Assembly: GCA_009772935.1 (NCBI GenBank)
Contig: WOUR01000008.1
Location: 124,001-188,000 of the forward strand
Length of the DNA: 64,000 nt
DNA from: Rhodospirillaceae bacterium
Lineage (GTDB): Bacteria; Pseudomonadota; Alphaproteobacteria; Reyranellales; Reyranellaceae
Direction: 5' to 3'
The notes under the pieces are model-generated. The model saw only the letters and a list, made by a program, of their open reading frames with translations. It searched no databases and was not told where the DNA came from. Positions 17,619-26,697 of this stretch are shown here, piece after piece (the stretch's first letter is position 1; each line of letters begins with the position of its first letter). The translations under genes and the position numbers were made by a program.

Positions 17619-17804
17619 ATGCCGATGATCAACGTCCAGATGTTCGAGGGCCGCACCATCGAGCAGCGTCGCGCGCTGGCCAAGGAGCTGACCGAGGGCA
17701 CCTGCCGCGCGCTGGGCTGCACGCCCGACGCGGTGCAGATCATCCTGACCGACATCAAGAAAGAGAATTGGGCCGAAGCCGGCAAGCTGTTCTCCGATAC
17801 ATGA
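17619..17804 (+). CDS. 4-oxalocrotonate tautomerase family protein
   Basis: A 61-residue protein of the 4-OT/tautomerase superfamily. After removal of the initiator Met the N-terminus is Pro-1 (MPMINVQMFEGRT), the catalytic base of the family. The rest fits one beta-alpha-beta unit that assembles as a hexamer or dimer. The helix TIEQRRALAKELTEGTCRALG and the second strand VQIILTDIKKENWAEAG are family-like. AAGGAG precedes the start by ten bases. It lies inside the gltD-gltB interval with the GST gene; keto-enol tautomerisation of an unknown small molecule is the likely activity. Confidence 0.85.
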   Translation: MPMINVQMFEGRTIEQRRALAKELTEGTCRALGCTPDAVQIILTDIKKENWAEAGKLFSDT

Positions 17805-17834
17805 CCTTCAGACCGTAAGACCCGTCGCGCTGCC

Positions 17835-17895
17835 TACCCCCTCCCCACCCCTCTCCCGTCAGACGGGGGAAGTGGCCTGCAAGGCCGGAGGGGGA
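17835..17895. repeat. Dispersed palindromic repeat, CCCCTCC family
   Basis: A GC-rich inverted element between the tautomerase gene and gltB. It has CCCCCTCCCC at one end, an internal CCCGTCAGACGGG stem and GGCCTGCAAGGCCGGAGGGGG at the other. It is related to elements at 22480 and 55888, which share the CCCCTCC...GGCCGGAGG ends. It might act as an attenuating stem before gltB. Confidence 0.55.
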
Positions 17896-17919
17896 AAGCC
17901 ACGGTAAGGATATAGTGCC

Positions 17920-20900
17920 ATGACCACCCGTCCCTTCGATGCCGAGCAATTCGTCCGCGACTATCAGAGCGGCACCGCCAAGCTCACCGCCGCCTACGGC
18001 TACAATCCCGCCCAGGAGCTGGACTCCTGCGGCGTCGGTCTCGTGGTGGCGCTGGACGGCAAGCGCCGCCGCGACGTGGTCGCGGCGGGCATCGATGCGC
18101 TGAAGGCCGTGTGGCACCGCGGCGCCGTAGATGCCGACGGCAAGACGGGCGACGGCGCGGGCCTCCACGTCGAGATCCCGCAGGACTTCTTCAAGGAATA
18201 TGTCCGTGACTCGAGCGGCGAGGTCCCGCAGTTTGGCCGGATCGCGGTCGGCATGGTCTTCCTGCCGCGCACCGATCTCGGCGCGCAGGAGCGCTGCCGC
18301 ACCATCGTCGAGACCGAGATCCTGCGCTTCGGCCACACCATTCTGGGCTGGCGGCAGGTGCCGGTCGACATCTCGGTCATCGGCGCCAAGGCCAACGAGA
18401 CGCGGCCCGAGATCGAGCAGATCCTGATCGGCCGCGGCGATGCGAAGCTCGACAACCGCGAGTTCGAGAAGCAGCTCTACATCCTGCGCCGGCGCATGGA
18501 GAAGGCGGCGCTCGCCGAGAACATCGCCGAGTTCTACGTCTGCTCGCTCTCCTGCCGGTCGGTCGTCTACAAGGGGATGTTCCTGGCCGAGCATCTCAGC
18601 GCCTTCTATCCCGACCTGCTCGACGAGCGCTTCGTCTCGCGCTTCGCGATCTTCCACCAGCGCTACTCGACCAACACCTTCCCGCAATGGAAGCTGGCGC
18701 AGCCCTTCCGCGTGCTCGCCCACAACGGCGAGATCAACACCATCCTGGGCAACGTCAACTGGATGAAGAGTCACGAGGCGCGGCTCGAGCACGAGCACTT
18801 CGGCCCCTTCATCGAGGACCTGAAGCCGATCGTGCAGCCCGGCGCCTCCGATTCATCGGCGCTCGATAACGTGTTCGAGCTGCTGGTGCGCGGCCATCGC
18901 AACCTGCCGATGGTCAAGACGATGATGATTCCCGAGGCCTCGGCCACGAACCCCAACGTGCCCGCCGAGCATCGCGCCATGTACAACTACGTGAACGGCG
19001 TCATGGAGCCGTGGGACGGGCCGGCCGCCATCGCAGCCGTCGCGGGCAAGTGGGCGCTGGTCGGGCTCGACCGCAACGGGCTGCGGCCGATGCGCTACGT
19101 CATGACGTCCGACGACCTGCTGATCGCCGGTTCCGAGGCCGGCATGGTGCCGCAGGACGAAGCCCGGATCGTCGAGAAGGGCCGCCTCGGCCCCGGTGAG
19201 ATGCTGGCCGTCGATATGGACCAGCCCAAGGTCTACAAGGATCGCGAGCTGAAGGACATGCTGGCCGCGACGCACGACTATGCGAGCTGGACGCAGCGCA
19301 CGGTCGAGCTCGATTCGCTGATCCGGCAGGACGCGCCGGCGACCGAGCACTTCCCCGCCGACGAGCTGCGGCGCCGCCAGTTCGCGGCCGGCTGGTCGAT
19401 CGAGGACCTCGAGGCGATCCTCCATCCCATGGTGGAGGACGGCAAGGAGGCCGTCGGCTCGATGGGCGACGACGCGCCGCTCGCGGTGCTGAGCGACACT
19501 TATCGCGGCATGCACCATTATTTCCGGCAGAACTTCAGCCAGGTCACGAACCCGCCGATCGATTCGTTGCGCGAGCGCAACGTGATGACGATCCGCACCC
19601 GGCTGGGCAATCTCGGCAACATCCTCGACGAGACACCCGACCAGAGCGAGATGCTGTCGCTGCAGTCGCCGATCGTGCTCAACGCCGAGTTCGAGGCGAT
19701 GCGCAAGTACATGGGCGACACGGTGGCCCGCATCGACTGCACCTTCGATCCGAAACGCGGGCTCGACGCGATGCGCCAGTCCTTCGAGCGGATCTGCAAG
19801 GAGGCCGAGGACGCTGTCCGCAGCGGCTGCCTCCACATCGTGCTGACCGACGCCAACATCGGCTCCGACCGCGCCGCCCTGCCGATGATCCTGGCGGCCG
19901 GCGCCGTGCACTCCTACCTGGTGCGCCAGTCGCTGCGCACCTTCACCTCACTGAACGTGCGCTCGGGCGAATGCCTCGACGTGCACTATGTCGCCGTCAT
20001 CATCGGCGTCGGCGCGACGACGGTGAACCCCTACCTCGCCGAAGAGACCATCGCGGCCCGCCATGCGCGCGGCCTGTTCGGCAAGCTGTCGCTCGGCCAG
20101 TGCCTCGCCAACTTCAAGAAGGCACTGGACGAGGGCCTGCTCAAGGTTATGTCCAAGATGGGCATTTCGGTCCTGTCGTCCTACCGCGGCGGCTGCAACT
20201 TCGAGGCGGTCGGCCTGTCGCGCTCGCTGGTCGCGGAGTTCTTCCCCGGCATGCCCTCTCGCATCTCGGGGATCGGCCTGCGCGGCATCCAGGAGGAGAT
20301 CGCCGAGCAGCATGCCCGCGCCTTCGACGAGGATGTGATCGCGCTGCCGATCGGCGGCTTCTACAAGGCCCGCCGAGGCGGCGACCGGCACAATTTCGAG
20401 GGTGCGCTGATCCACATGCTGCAGGACGCGGTGAACACCGAGTCCTATGCGAAGTACCGCAAGTACAGCGAGGCGGTGCGCCGCCAGCCTCCGATCAACC
20501 TGCGCGACCTGCTCGACTTCAAGCCCGACCGGGCGCCCATCCCGCTCGACGACGTCGAGTCGATCACCGAGCTGCGCAAGCGTCTGGTGGCGCCCGGCAT
20601 CTCGCTGGGCGCGCTGGGTCCGGAGGCGCACGAGACGCTGTCGATCGCCATGAACCGCATCGGCGCCAAGTCCGATTCCGGCGAGGGCGGCGAGGATGCC
20701 GCGCGCTACCGGCCGCGGCCGAACGGCGACAATGCCTCCTCGGCCATCAAGCAGGTCGCGTCGGGCCGGTTCGGCGTTACCGCCGAGTACCTGAACAACT
20801 GCCGTGAGCTCGAGATCAAGGTGGCCCAGGGCGCCAAGCCTGGCGAGGGCGGCCAGCTGCCCGGCCTCAAGGTCACCGAGATGATCGCCAAGCTGCGTCA

Positions 20901-22464
20901 CTCGACGCCGGGCGTCACCCTGATCAGCCCGCCGCCACACCACGACATCTACTCGATCGAGGATCTGGCACAGCTGATCTACGACCTGAAGCAGATCAAT
21001 CCCGAGGCACGCGTGACGGTGAAGCTGGTCGCGCGCTCCGGCATCGGCACGATCGCGGCGGGCGTGGCCAAGGCCAAGGCCGACGTGATCCTGGTGTCGG
21101 GCCATAACGGTGGTACCGGCGCCTCGCCGCAGACCAGCATCAAGTATGCCGGCATCCCGTGGGAAATGGGCCTGTCGGAGACGCACCAGGTGCTGACCCT
21201 GAACCGCCTGCGCGACAAGGTGCTGCTGCGCACCGACGGCGGCATCAAGACCGGCCGCGACGTGGTGATCGCCGCCATGCTGGGCGCCGAGGAATACGGC
21301 CTCGGCACGGCGTCGCTGATCGCGATGGGCTGCATCATGGTGCGGCAGTGCCATTCCAACACCTGCCCGGTCGGCGTCTGCACGCAGGATCCCAAGCTGC
21401 GCGAGAAGTTCGAGGGAACGCCGGAGAAGGTGGTCAACCTGTTCAGCTTCGTCGCCGAAGAGGTGCGCGAGATCCTGGCGCAGCTTGGCTACCGCTCGCT
21501 GCTCGAGATCGTCGGCCGCTCCGACCTGCTGAAGCAGGTCGGCCGCGGCGCGCGCCATCTCGACGACCTCGACCTCAACCCACTGCTGACGCGGGCCGAT
21601 GGCGGGCACGAGACGGTGCATTGCACGGTCGAGGGTCGCAACGAGGTGCCCGACACGCTCGACGCACAGATGCTGCGCGACGTGCAGCCGCTCTTCACCC
21701 ACCGCGAGAAGATGCAGCTGCAGTACAGCGTGCGAAACACCCATCGCGCCGTCGGGACGCGGCTGTCGGCGATGATCACGCGCAAGTACGGCATGACCGG
21801 CCTGCCGCCCGACACCGTGACCGTGCGCCTGCGCGGCACCGCCGGCCAGTCGCTGGGCGCCTTCGCCGTGCAGGGCATGAAGCTCGAAGTGTTCGGCGAC
21901 GCCAACGACTATGTCGGCAAGGGCTTGAGCGGCGGCACCATCGTGGTGAAGCCGACCATCTCCAGCCCGCTGGTGCCGGAGGCCAACGCCATCATCGGCA
22001 ACACGGTCCTGTACGGCGCGACGGCCGGCAAGCTCTTCGCCTCGGGCCGGGCCGGCGAACGCTTCGCCGTGCGCAACTCGGGCGCCGATGCGGTGGTCGA
22101 GGGGCTGGGCTCGAACGGCTGCGAATACATGACCGGCGGCACGGCGGTGATCCTGGGATCGATCGGCGTCAATTTCGGCGCCGGCATGACCGGCGGCATG
22201 GCGTTCCTCTACGACCCGGAGGACGCCTTCAAGCTGAAGGTCAATCCCGAGACGGTGACGTGGCAGCGCGTCGACCATCCGCACTGGGAGACGGTGCTGA
22301 AGGGACTGGTGGCCGAACACGTCGGAGAAACCAAGTCGCCGTTGGGCGCCCGCCTGCTCAACGACTGGGATCGCGAGGTCGCACACTTCTGGCAAGTCGT
22401 TCCGAAGGAAATGCTGACGCGCTTACCGCAGCCACTTAGCCTCGCGCAGGAAAAGCGCGCCTAG
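17920..22464 (+). CDS. gltB: Glutamate synthase large subunit
   Basis: Alpha subunit of NADPH glutamate synthase, 1514 residues, the normal length. Cys37 in LDSCGVGLVV becomes the N-terminal nucleophile of the class II glutaminase after removal of a 36-residue propeptide, as in Azospirillum. The FMN/2-oxoglutarate synthase domain (residues ~870-1200) includes HHDIYSIEDLAQLIYDLKQI, GHNGGTGASPQTSIKYAG and IPWEMGLSETHQVL. The [3Fe-4S] cysteines are in CIMVRQCHSNTCPVGVC. The C-terminal beta-helix has many G-rich turns. AAGGA lies ten bases before the ATG. It is downstream of gltD, GST and tautomerase genes. Confidence 0.98.
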   Translation: MTTRPFDAEQFVRDYQSGTAKLTAAYGYNPAQELDSCGVGLVVALDGKRRRDVVAAGIDALKAVWHRGAVDADGKTGDGAGLHVEIPQDFFKEYVRDSSGEVPQFGRIAVGMVFLPRTDLGAQERCRTIVETEILRFGHTILGWRQVPVDISVIGAKANETRPEIEQILIGRGDAKLDNREFEKQLYILRRRMEKAALAENIAEFYVCSLSCRSVVYKGMFLAEHLSAFYPDLLDERFVSRFAIFHQRYSTNTFPQWKLAQPFRVLAHNGEINTILGNVNWMKSHEARLEHEHFGPFIEDLKPIVQPGASDSSALDNVFELLVRGHRNLPMVKTMMIPEASATNPNVPAEHRAMYNYVNGVMEPWDGPAAIAAVAGKWALVGLDRNGLRPMRYVMTSDDLLIAGSEAGMVPQDEARIVEKGRLGPGEMLAVDMDQPKVYKDRELKDMLAATHDYASWTQRTVELDSLIRQDAPATEHFPADELRRRQFAAGWSIEDLEAILHPMVEDGKEAVGSMGDDAPLAVLSDTYRGMHHYFRQNFSQVTNPPIDSLRERNVMTIRTRLGNLGNILDETPDQSEMLSLQSPIVLNAEFEAMRKYMGDTVARIDCTFDPKRGLDAMRQSFERICKEAEDAVRSGCLHIVLTDANIGSDRAALPMILAAGAVHSYLVRQSLRTFTSLNVRSGECLDVHYVAVIIGVGATTVNPYLAEETIAARHARGLFGKLSLGQCLANFKKALDEGLLKVMSKMGISVLSSYRGGCNFEAVGLSRSLVAEFFPGMPSRISGIGLRGIQEEIAEQHARAFDEDVIALPIGGFYKARRGGDRHNFEGALIHMLQDAVNTESYAKYRKYSEAVRRQPPINLRDLLDFKPDRAPIPLDDVESITELRKRLVAPGISLGALGPEAHETLSIAMNRIGAKSDSGEGGEDAARYRPRPNGDNASSAIKQVASGRFGVTAEYLNNCRELEIKVAQGAKPGEGGQLPGLKVTEMIAKLRHSTPGVTLISPPPHHDIYSIEDLAQLIYDLKQINPEARVTVKLVARSGIGTIAAGVAKAKADVILVSGHNGGTGASPQTSIKYAGIPWEMGLSETHQVLTLNRLRDKVLLRTDGGIKTGRDVVIAAMLGAEEYGLGTASLIAMGCIMVRQCHSNTCPVGVCTQDPKLREKFEGTPEKVVNLFSFVAEEVREILAQLGYRSLLEIVGRSDLLKQVGRGARHLDDLDLNPLLTRADGGHETVHCTVEGRNEVPDTLDAQMLRDVQPLFTHREKMQLQYSVRNTHRAVGTRLSAMITRKYGMTGLPPDTVTVRLRGTAGQSLGAFAVQGMKLEVFGDANDYVGKGLSGGTIVVKPTISSPLVPEANAIIGNTVLYGATAGKLFASGRAGERFAVRNSGADAVVEGLGSNGCEYMTGGTAVILGSIGVNFGAGMTGGMAFLYDPEDAFKLKVNPETVTWQRVDHPHWETVLKGLVAEHVGETKSPLGARLLNDWDREVAHFWQVVPKEMLTRLPQPLSLAQEKRA

Positions 22465-22479
22465 GCGCGACGAAAGATC

Positions 22480-22583
22480 TGACCCCTCCGCCCCTGCGGG
22501 GCACCTCCCCATTTGAATGGGGAGGAGCGAGAATCAGTGCCTTCCCATTCAGATGGGGAGGTGGCCGAAGGCCGGAGGAGTCA
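22480..22583. repeat. Dispersed palindromic repeat, CCCCTCC family
   Basis: A ~104-base element bounded by TGACCCCTCCG and CGGAGGAGTCA. It contains two internal stems, CCTCCCCATT/AATGGGGAGG (22504-22526) and TTCCCATTC/GATGGGGAGG. It lies between gltB and the DMT-transporter gene and is followed by that gene's own ribosome-binding site. A half-copy with the same start occurs at 55888. Likely a non-coding repeat spread by trans mobilisation, possibly with a terminator effect. Confidence 0.7.
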
Positions 22584-22617
22584 ATAGTACAAAAGGCATA
22601 AACGGAGGAAACATCCC

Positions 22618-23508
22618 ATGAGCGACGCGCGGTCCTCGCGCGTGGCTTGGCTGCAGCTCGGCCTCGTCGTCGTACTGTTCGGCCTGGCCTGGCCGGTCAT
22701 CCGGATCGGCCTCGATGCCGGCACGCCGATCTGGCTGGCAGCGGCGCGCGCCACCCTGTCGGCGGCGACGGCGTTCATCCTTGTCGCCGCGCTGAAGCGC
22801 CTCGCCTGGCCCGGCCGCGCCGACTGGCCGATCATCCTCTCGGTCGGCGCGCTGCAACTCACCTGCTTCTTCGCCTTCGCCAATCTCGGCGTGCAGATCG
22901 TGCCGCCCGGCCGCTCGGGCGTGCTGGCCTACACGACCATGCTCTGGATGGTGCCGCTGTCGTGGATGGTCGGCGAGAAGGTGGGCGGCCGCGCCTTCGC
23001 CGGGGCGGCGCTCGGCGTCGCCGGCATCCTCGTACTCGTCGATCCGCTGCGCTTCGACTGGAGCGACCGTCGCGTGATGCTGGGTCATGCCTGGCTGCTG
23101 GCCGCGGGCTTCACCTGGGCGCTCGCCATCCTGCATGCCCGTCGCCATGTCTGGCGCATGTCGCCGCTCGACGTGCTCCCCTGGCAGATGGGCGTGGCCA
23201 CAATGCTGCTCTGGATCCTCGCCTTCACGCTGGAACCGGCAGGCCATCTCGACTTGCACCATCCCTCGCTGTGGCTCGCCTTGCTCTATCTCGGCGTTCT
23301 GGCCGGGCCCACGGCGACCTGGGCCGCCGTCTCGGTCGCGCGCGCCCTGCCGCCGGTCACCGGCTCGCTCGGCATGCTGGGCGTGCCCCTGCTGGCCATC
23401 GCCAGCTCGGTCGTGCTGGTCGGCGAGCCCGTCACCTGGCCGCTGGCGATCGGCACGGCGCTGGTGATCGCGGGAATTGCCATCGTGATCCTGGACAGGA
23501 ACAATTGA
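22618..23508 (+). CDS. DMT-superfamily transporter, EamA family
   Basis: Ten-helix inner-membrane protein of 296 residues made of two EamA repeats. Family features are the first-helix VVLFGLAWPVIRIGLDAGTPIW, the loop AARATLSA, and the end-of-repeat segment GVLAYTTMLWMVPLSWMVGEKVGGRAF with its counterpart GMLGVPLLAIASSVVLVGEPV. Members export amino acids, metabolites or drugs; the substrate cannot be predicted. GGAGGAAACATCCC precedes the ATG at 22618. The enoyl-CoA hydratase gene starts four bases after its stop, so the two are co-transcribed. Confidence 0.87.
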   Translation: MSDARSSRVAWLQLGLVVVLFGLAWPVIRIGLDAGTPIWLAAARATLSAATAFILVAALKRLAWPGRADWPIILSVGALQLTCFFAFANLGVQIVPPGRSGVLAYTTMLWMVPLSWMVGEKVGGRAFAGAALGVAGILVLVDPLRFDWSDRRVMLGHAWLLAAGFTWALAILHARRHVWRMSPLDVLPWQMGVATMLLWILAFTLEPAGHLDLHHPSLWLALLYLGVLAGPTATWAAVSVARALPPVTGSLGMLGVPLLAIASSVVLVGEPVTWPLAIGTALVIAGIAIVILDRNN

Positions 23509-23512
23509 GCCC

Positions 23513-24322
23513 ATGTCCCTGATCGAAATCGAACGGCGTGAAGCCGGCGCCGCCACAATCGCCATCGTCCGTTTCAACAATCCGCCCAAGGGCTACATGA
23601 ACGCCGTGATGGTGGGCGAGCTCGACGCGGCGGTCGACAGGCTGCTGGCTGACGATGCAGTGCGGGTGCTGGTCTTCACCGGCGCGCTGCCGGGCGTGTT
23701 CATCGAGCACTACGACGTCTCCGAACTGCTCGCCCTGTCGGAGAAGCTGCGCGCCAAGGGCGCCACCTTCTCGCTGGACCGGCCCTCGCCGGAGAGCGGC
23801 TATCACAGGATCCTCAACCGCCTGGAAGCCTCGCCCAAGCCGGTGATCGCCGCCATCAACGGCACGGCCATGGGCGGCGGCTTCGAGTTTGCCATGGCCT
23901 GCGACATCCGCCTGGCCGAGCGCGGCCCCTACTGGCTCGGCCAGCCCGAGATCAACATCGGTATCCTGGCGGGTGCCGGCGGCACGCAGCGCCTTGTGCG
24001 CCTGGTCGGCGAGGCCCGGGCCCTCGAACTGTCTCTGCTGGGCCGCACCGTGTCGCCCGACGAGGCGGCGACGCTGGGCATGGTCCATGTGGCCGTCGAC
24101 GGGCCGGTGCTGGATCATGCGATGACGATGGCGAACCGGCTGGCGGCCCAGCCACCGCGGGCGGTGGGGCACATCAAGCGGCTGGTCCGGTCGGCGACTG
24201 AAACACCCCTGTCACAAGGCCTCGCCAACGAGCGGACCCTGTTCATGGACCTCGCTGTGAGCGACGATGGACACCGGCTGATGGGGGAATTCGTCGCGGG
24301 AAGGCGGACAATTCGCGACTGA
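23513..24322 (+). CDS. Enoyl-CoA hydratase/isomerase family protein
   Basis: Crotonase-fold protein of 269 residues. The oxyanion-hole segments are FTGALPGVFIEHYDVSEL (first) and INGTAMGGGFEFAMACDIRLA (second). The position of one catalytic acid is seen in GQPEINIGILAGAGGTQRL. The first segment deviates from the usual AFCAGAD form, so isomerase or another crotonase activity is possible. It follows the DMT gene by four bases and precedes the CoA-transferase genes by 61 bases, consistent with acyl-CoA or ketone-body catabolism. The reaction is not fixed by the sequence. Confidence 0.86.
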   Translation: MSLIEIERREAGAATIAIVRFNNPPKGYMNAVMVGELDAAVDRLLADDAVRVLVFTGALPGVFIEHYDVSELLALSEKLRAKGATFSLDRPSPESGYHRILNRLEASPKPVIAAINGTAMGGGFEFAMACDIRLAERGPYWLGQPEINIGILAGAGGTQRLVRLVGEARALELSLLGRTVSPDEAATLGMVHVAVDGPVLDHAMTMANRLAAQPPRAVGHIKRLVRSATETPLSQGLANERTLFMDLAVSDDGHRLMGEFVAGRRTIRD

Positions 24323-24383
24323 TTGACAGGCAAGTCCGGGCCCTTCCATATGCCGGGGAACCGGGCGAGGACGGAACACAGCG

Positions 24384-25085
24384 ATGGCGAACAAGGTCTA
24401 CAAGGATGCGAAGTCGGCGCTCGAGGGCCTGCTGCGCGACGATCTGATGCTGATGTGCGGCGGCTTCGGCCTGGTCGGCATTCCCGAAAAGTTGATCGGC
24501 GCTGTACGCGACTCCGGCGTGAAGGGCCTGACCTGCGTTTCGAACAATGCCGGCATCGACGGCGCGGGCCTCGGCCTGCTGCTCGAGACCGGCCAGATCC
24601 GCAAGATGATCAGCTCCTATGTCGGCGAGAACAAGACCTTCGCCAAGCTCTACCTCGAGGGCAAGCTCGAACTCGAGTTCAACCCGCAGGGCACGCTGGC
24701 CGAGCGCTGCCGCGCCGGCGGCGCCGGAATCCCGGCTTTTTACACCAAGACCGGCGTCGGCACGCTGGTCGCCGAGGGCAAGGAGATCAAGGTCTTCGAC
24801 GGCGAGGAATATGTGATGGAGCGCGGCCTGTTCGGCGACATAGCGCTGGTCAAGGCCTGGAAGGGCGACACGTCGGGAAACCTGATCTACCGGAAGGCCG
24901 CGCGGAACTTCAATCCGATGATGGCGACCGCGGCGAAGGTCTGTGTCGCCGAGGTCGAGGAGCTGGTGCCGGTCGGCGAGCTCGATCCCGACCACATCCA
25001 TACGCCTTCCGTCTTCGTGAAGCGCATCTTCTGCGGTGCGCCCTACGACAAGCAGATCGAACAGCGCACAATCCGCAAGGCTTGA
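24384..25085 (+). CDS. scoA: 3-oxoacid CoA-transferase subunit A
   Basis: Alpha subunit (233 residues) of succinyl-CoA:3-ketoacid CoA-transferase, which activates acetoacetate or a related 3-oxoacid with succinyl-CoA. The N-terminal CoA-transferase motif is [17 protein letters not shown], and [32 protein letters not shown] and [12 protein letters not shown] follow in the usual order. It is ten bases upstream of the beta subunit gene, forming a standard scoAB pair. The ribosome-binding site (GAGG, 13 bases upstream) is weak. Confidence 0.94.
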   Translation: MANKVYKDAKSALEGLLRDDLMLMCGGFGLVGIPEKLIGAVRDSGVKGLTCVSNNAGIDGAGLGLLLETGQIRKMISSYVGENKTFAKLYLEGKLELEFNPQGTLAERCRAGGAGIPAFYTKTGVGTLVAEGKEIKVFDGEEYVMERGLFGDIALVKAWKGDTSGNLIYRKAARNFNPMMATAAKVCVAEVEELVPVGELDPDHIHTPSVFVKRIFCGAPYDKQIEQRTIRKA

Positions 25086-25095
25086 GGAGAGAACG

Positions 25096-25755
25096 ATGGC
25101 CTGGACCCGCGATCAGATGGCGGCACGTGCCGCCAAGGAACTGAAGGACGGCTTCTACGTGAACCTGGGCATCGGCATCCCGACCCTGGTGTCGAACTAC
25201 GTGCCCGAGGATGTCGACATCACGCTGCAGAGCGAGAACGGCATGCTGGGCGTCGGCCCCTTCCCTTACGACAACGAGGTCGACGCCGACATCATCAATG
25301 CCGGCAAGCAGACCGTGACCGAGGTGAAGGGCACGTCCTATTTCAGCTCGGCCGACAGCTTCGCGATGATCCGCGGCGGCCATATCGACCTGTCGATCCT
25401 GGGCGCCATGGAAGTGGCGGAGAACGGCGACCTCGCCAACTGGATGATCCCCGGCAAGATGGTGAAGGGCATGGGCGGCGCCATGGACCTGGTGGCCGGC
25501 GTGAAGCGCGTGATCGTCACCATGGAGCATGTCTCCAAGGACGGCGCGTCGAAGCTGCTCGGCGAATGCACCCTGCCGCTGACCGGCCGGCGCGTGGTCG
25601 ACATGGTGATCTCCGAACTGGGAGTCTTCACCGTCGACAAGAAGGGCGATGGCGGCGTGACGCTCCTCGAACTAGCCGACGGCGTCACCGTCGACGAGGT
25701 CAAGGCGAAGACGAAAGCCAAGCTCTCGATCGTGGCCGGATTGAAGGTCGCTTAG
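25096..25755 (+). CDS. scoB: 3-oxoacid CoA-transferase subunit B
   Basis: Beta subunit (219 residues) of the CoA-transferase. The catalytic glutamate that forms the enzyme-CoA thioester lies in [14 protein letters not shown] (about residue 51). Other marks are [17 protein letters not shown], the [14 protein letters not shown] segment and [21 protein letters not shown]. The ATG at 25096 follows GAGGAGAGAACG at normal spacing; the open frame further upstream lies inside scoA. An inverted repeat 24 bases past the stop probably serves as terminator. Confidence 0.95.
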   Translation: MAWTRDQMAARAAKELKDGFYVNLGIGIPTLVSNYVPEDVDITLQSENGMLGVGPFPYDNEVDADIINAGKQTVTEVKGTSYFSSADSFAMIRGGHIDLSILGAMEVAENGDLANWMIPGKMVKGMGGAMDLVAGVKRVIVTMEHVSKDGASKLLGECTLPLTGRRVVDMVISELGVFTVDKKGDGGVTLLELADGVTVDEVKAKTKAKLSIVAGLKVA

Positions 25756-25778
25756 GGCGATCCGCTTCAACAATAGCT

Positions 25779-25906
25779 CCGTCATCTCGACCGGAGCGCC
25801 GAAGGCGCGAAGTGGAGAGATCTTCTCTCCACCAAAAGCCGTCAATTCGTTGAGAGAAGGTCTCTCCGCTTCGCCTCGCTTCACGAGGCTACGGTCGAGA
25901 CGACGG
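25779..25906. repeat. Long inverted repeat between convergent genes
   Basis: A 128-base element bounded by CCGTCATCTCGACCG and CGGTCGAGACGACGG (14 of 15 bases complementary), with inner pairs such as GGAGAGATCTTCTCTCC and GAGAGAAGGTCTCTC. It fills the gap between scoB (+) and the SYLF gene (-). Its ends resemble the element at 34122. It is a dispersed palindromic repeat that could act as a two-way terminator. Confidence 0.65.
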
Positions 25907-25914
25907 AATCTCTC

Positions 25915-26601
25915 TCACCACTTCGACAGATACTGCCTGAGCGGTTCGGCGCCGGGATTGGTGTAGCGGCGGTCGAGCACGACGCCCTTCGCGGTCGCGC
26001 CGCTGCCGTAATAGAGCGCGTTCCAGTCATTGTCGGCGTCGATGTAGGAGCCCTCGATCGAGGCACCGGCGAACAGGCCCTGCGAATTGGCGAAGGCCAC
26101 GATGTCGGCGCCGCCGGCCGCCGTCGAGGCGCCTTCGAGGCCGATGCCGACCGCGACCATGGTCACGCCGGCTTCCGCCCCGAACTTGAACTTGTGGTCG
26201 ATGATCGCCTGCAGCCCCTTCTCGGTCCGGATGATGAACACGATCTCGGAGACCTTGCCGCCGACCTGCAGGCCGACGCTGCCGGAGCCCATCAGGTAGA
26301 AGGCCGGGAAGCTCCAGTTGTTGGGCGAAGACCGACCCAGCAGCACGCCGCGACCACCGGCGGCGCCGAAGATGAACCCGCCCTGGACGAGTTCGGGAAT
26401 GATCAGCACGCCGCGGGCATTGACCATCTGTCCGGCGGCGTCAGGGAAGTCGGGTCCGCCCAGGATCTTGCGGGCCGTGGCGAGGCAGGAATCGACCAGC
26501 GACTGGCGCTTGGCATCGGCCCGGGCCGGCTGGGACCCGAGGAACGGCGCGGCGAACGCGGCCGCGGTCCCCGAAAGGACGGTTCGGCGATCGAGCTTCA
26601 T
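25915..26601 (-). CDS. Exported SYLF (Ysc84/DUF500) lipid-binding-domain protein
   Basis: A 228-residue protein with a signal peptide that looks Tat-like (KLDRRTVLSGTAAAFAAP, cleavage near ARA-D at residue 29). The mature part is a SYLF domain, first defined in phosphoinositide-binding eukaryotic proteins. Typical glycine-rich strands are ARGVLIIPELVQGGFIFGAAGGRGVLL, GSVGLQVGGKVSEIVFII and GLFAGASIEGSYIDAD. In bacteria these are periplasmic or outer-membrane-associated proteins of unknown role. GGAGC lies five bases before the ATG at 26601. It is a single gene, convergent with scoB. Confidence 0.86.
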   Translation of the reverse strand: MKLDRRTVLSGTAAAFAAPFLGSQPARADAKRQSLVDSCLATARKILGGPDFPDAAGQMVNARGVLIIPELVQGGFIFGAAGGRGVLLGRSSPNNWSFPAFYLMGSGSVGLQVGGKVSEIVFIIRTEKGLQAIIDHKFKFGAEAGVTMVAVGIGLEGASTAAGGADIVAFANSQGLFAGASIEGSYIDADNDWNALYYGSGATAKGVVLDRRYTNPGAEPLRQYLSKW

Positions 26602-26697
26602 TTTGTGCTCCGTATGGCTGGCGACCGACGCCGGGGAGCGCCTGGATGGTCACGAGAGCCCAACCATAGCACGTTTCGCCGCCGGATTGGCCCGCCC

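Noticed and set aside
19948..22395. An 815-codon open frame on the minus strand opposite gltB
   Set aside because: It mirrors the codon bias of gltB; its translation is low-complexity His/Arg/Asp-rich, with no family motif, and gltB is certain.
22480..22583. CRISPR array
   Set aside because: The repeated units are nested inverted repeats at separate loci, not regularly spaced direct repeats, and no cas gene is present.
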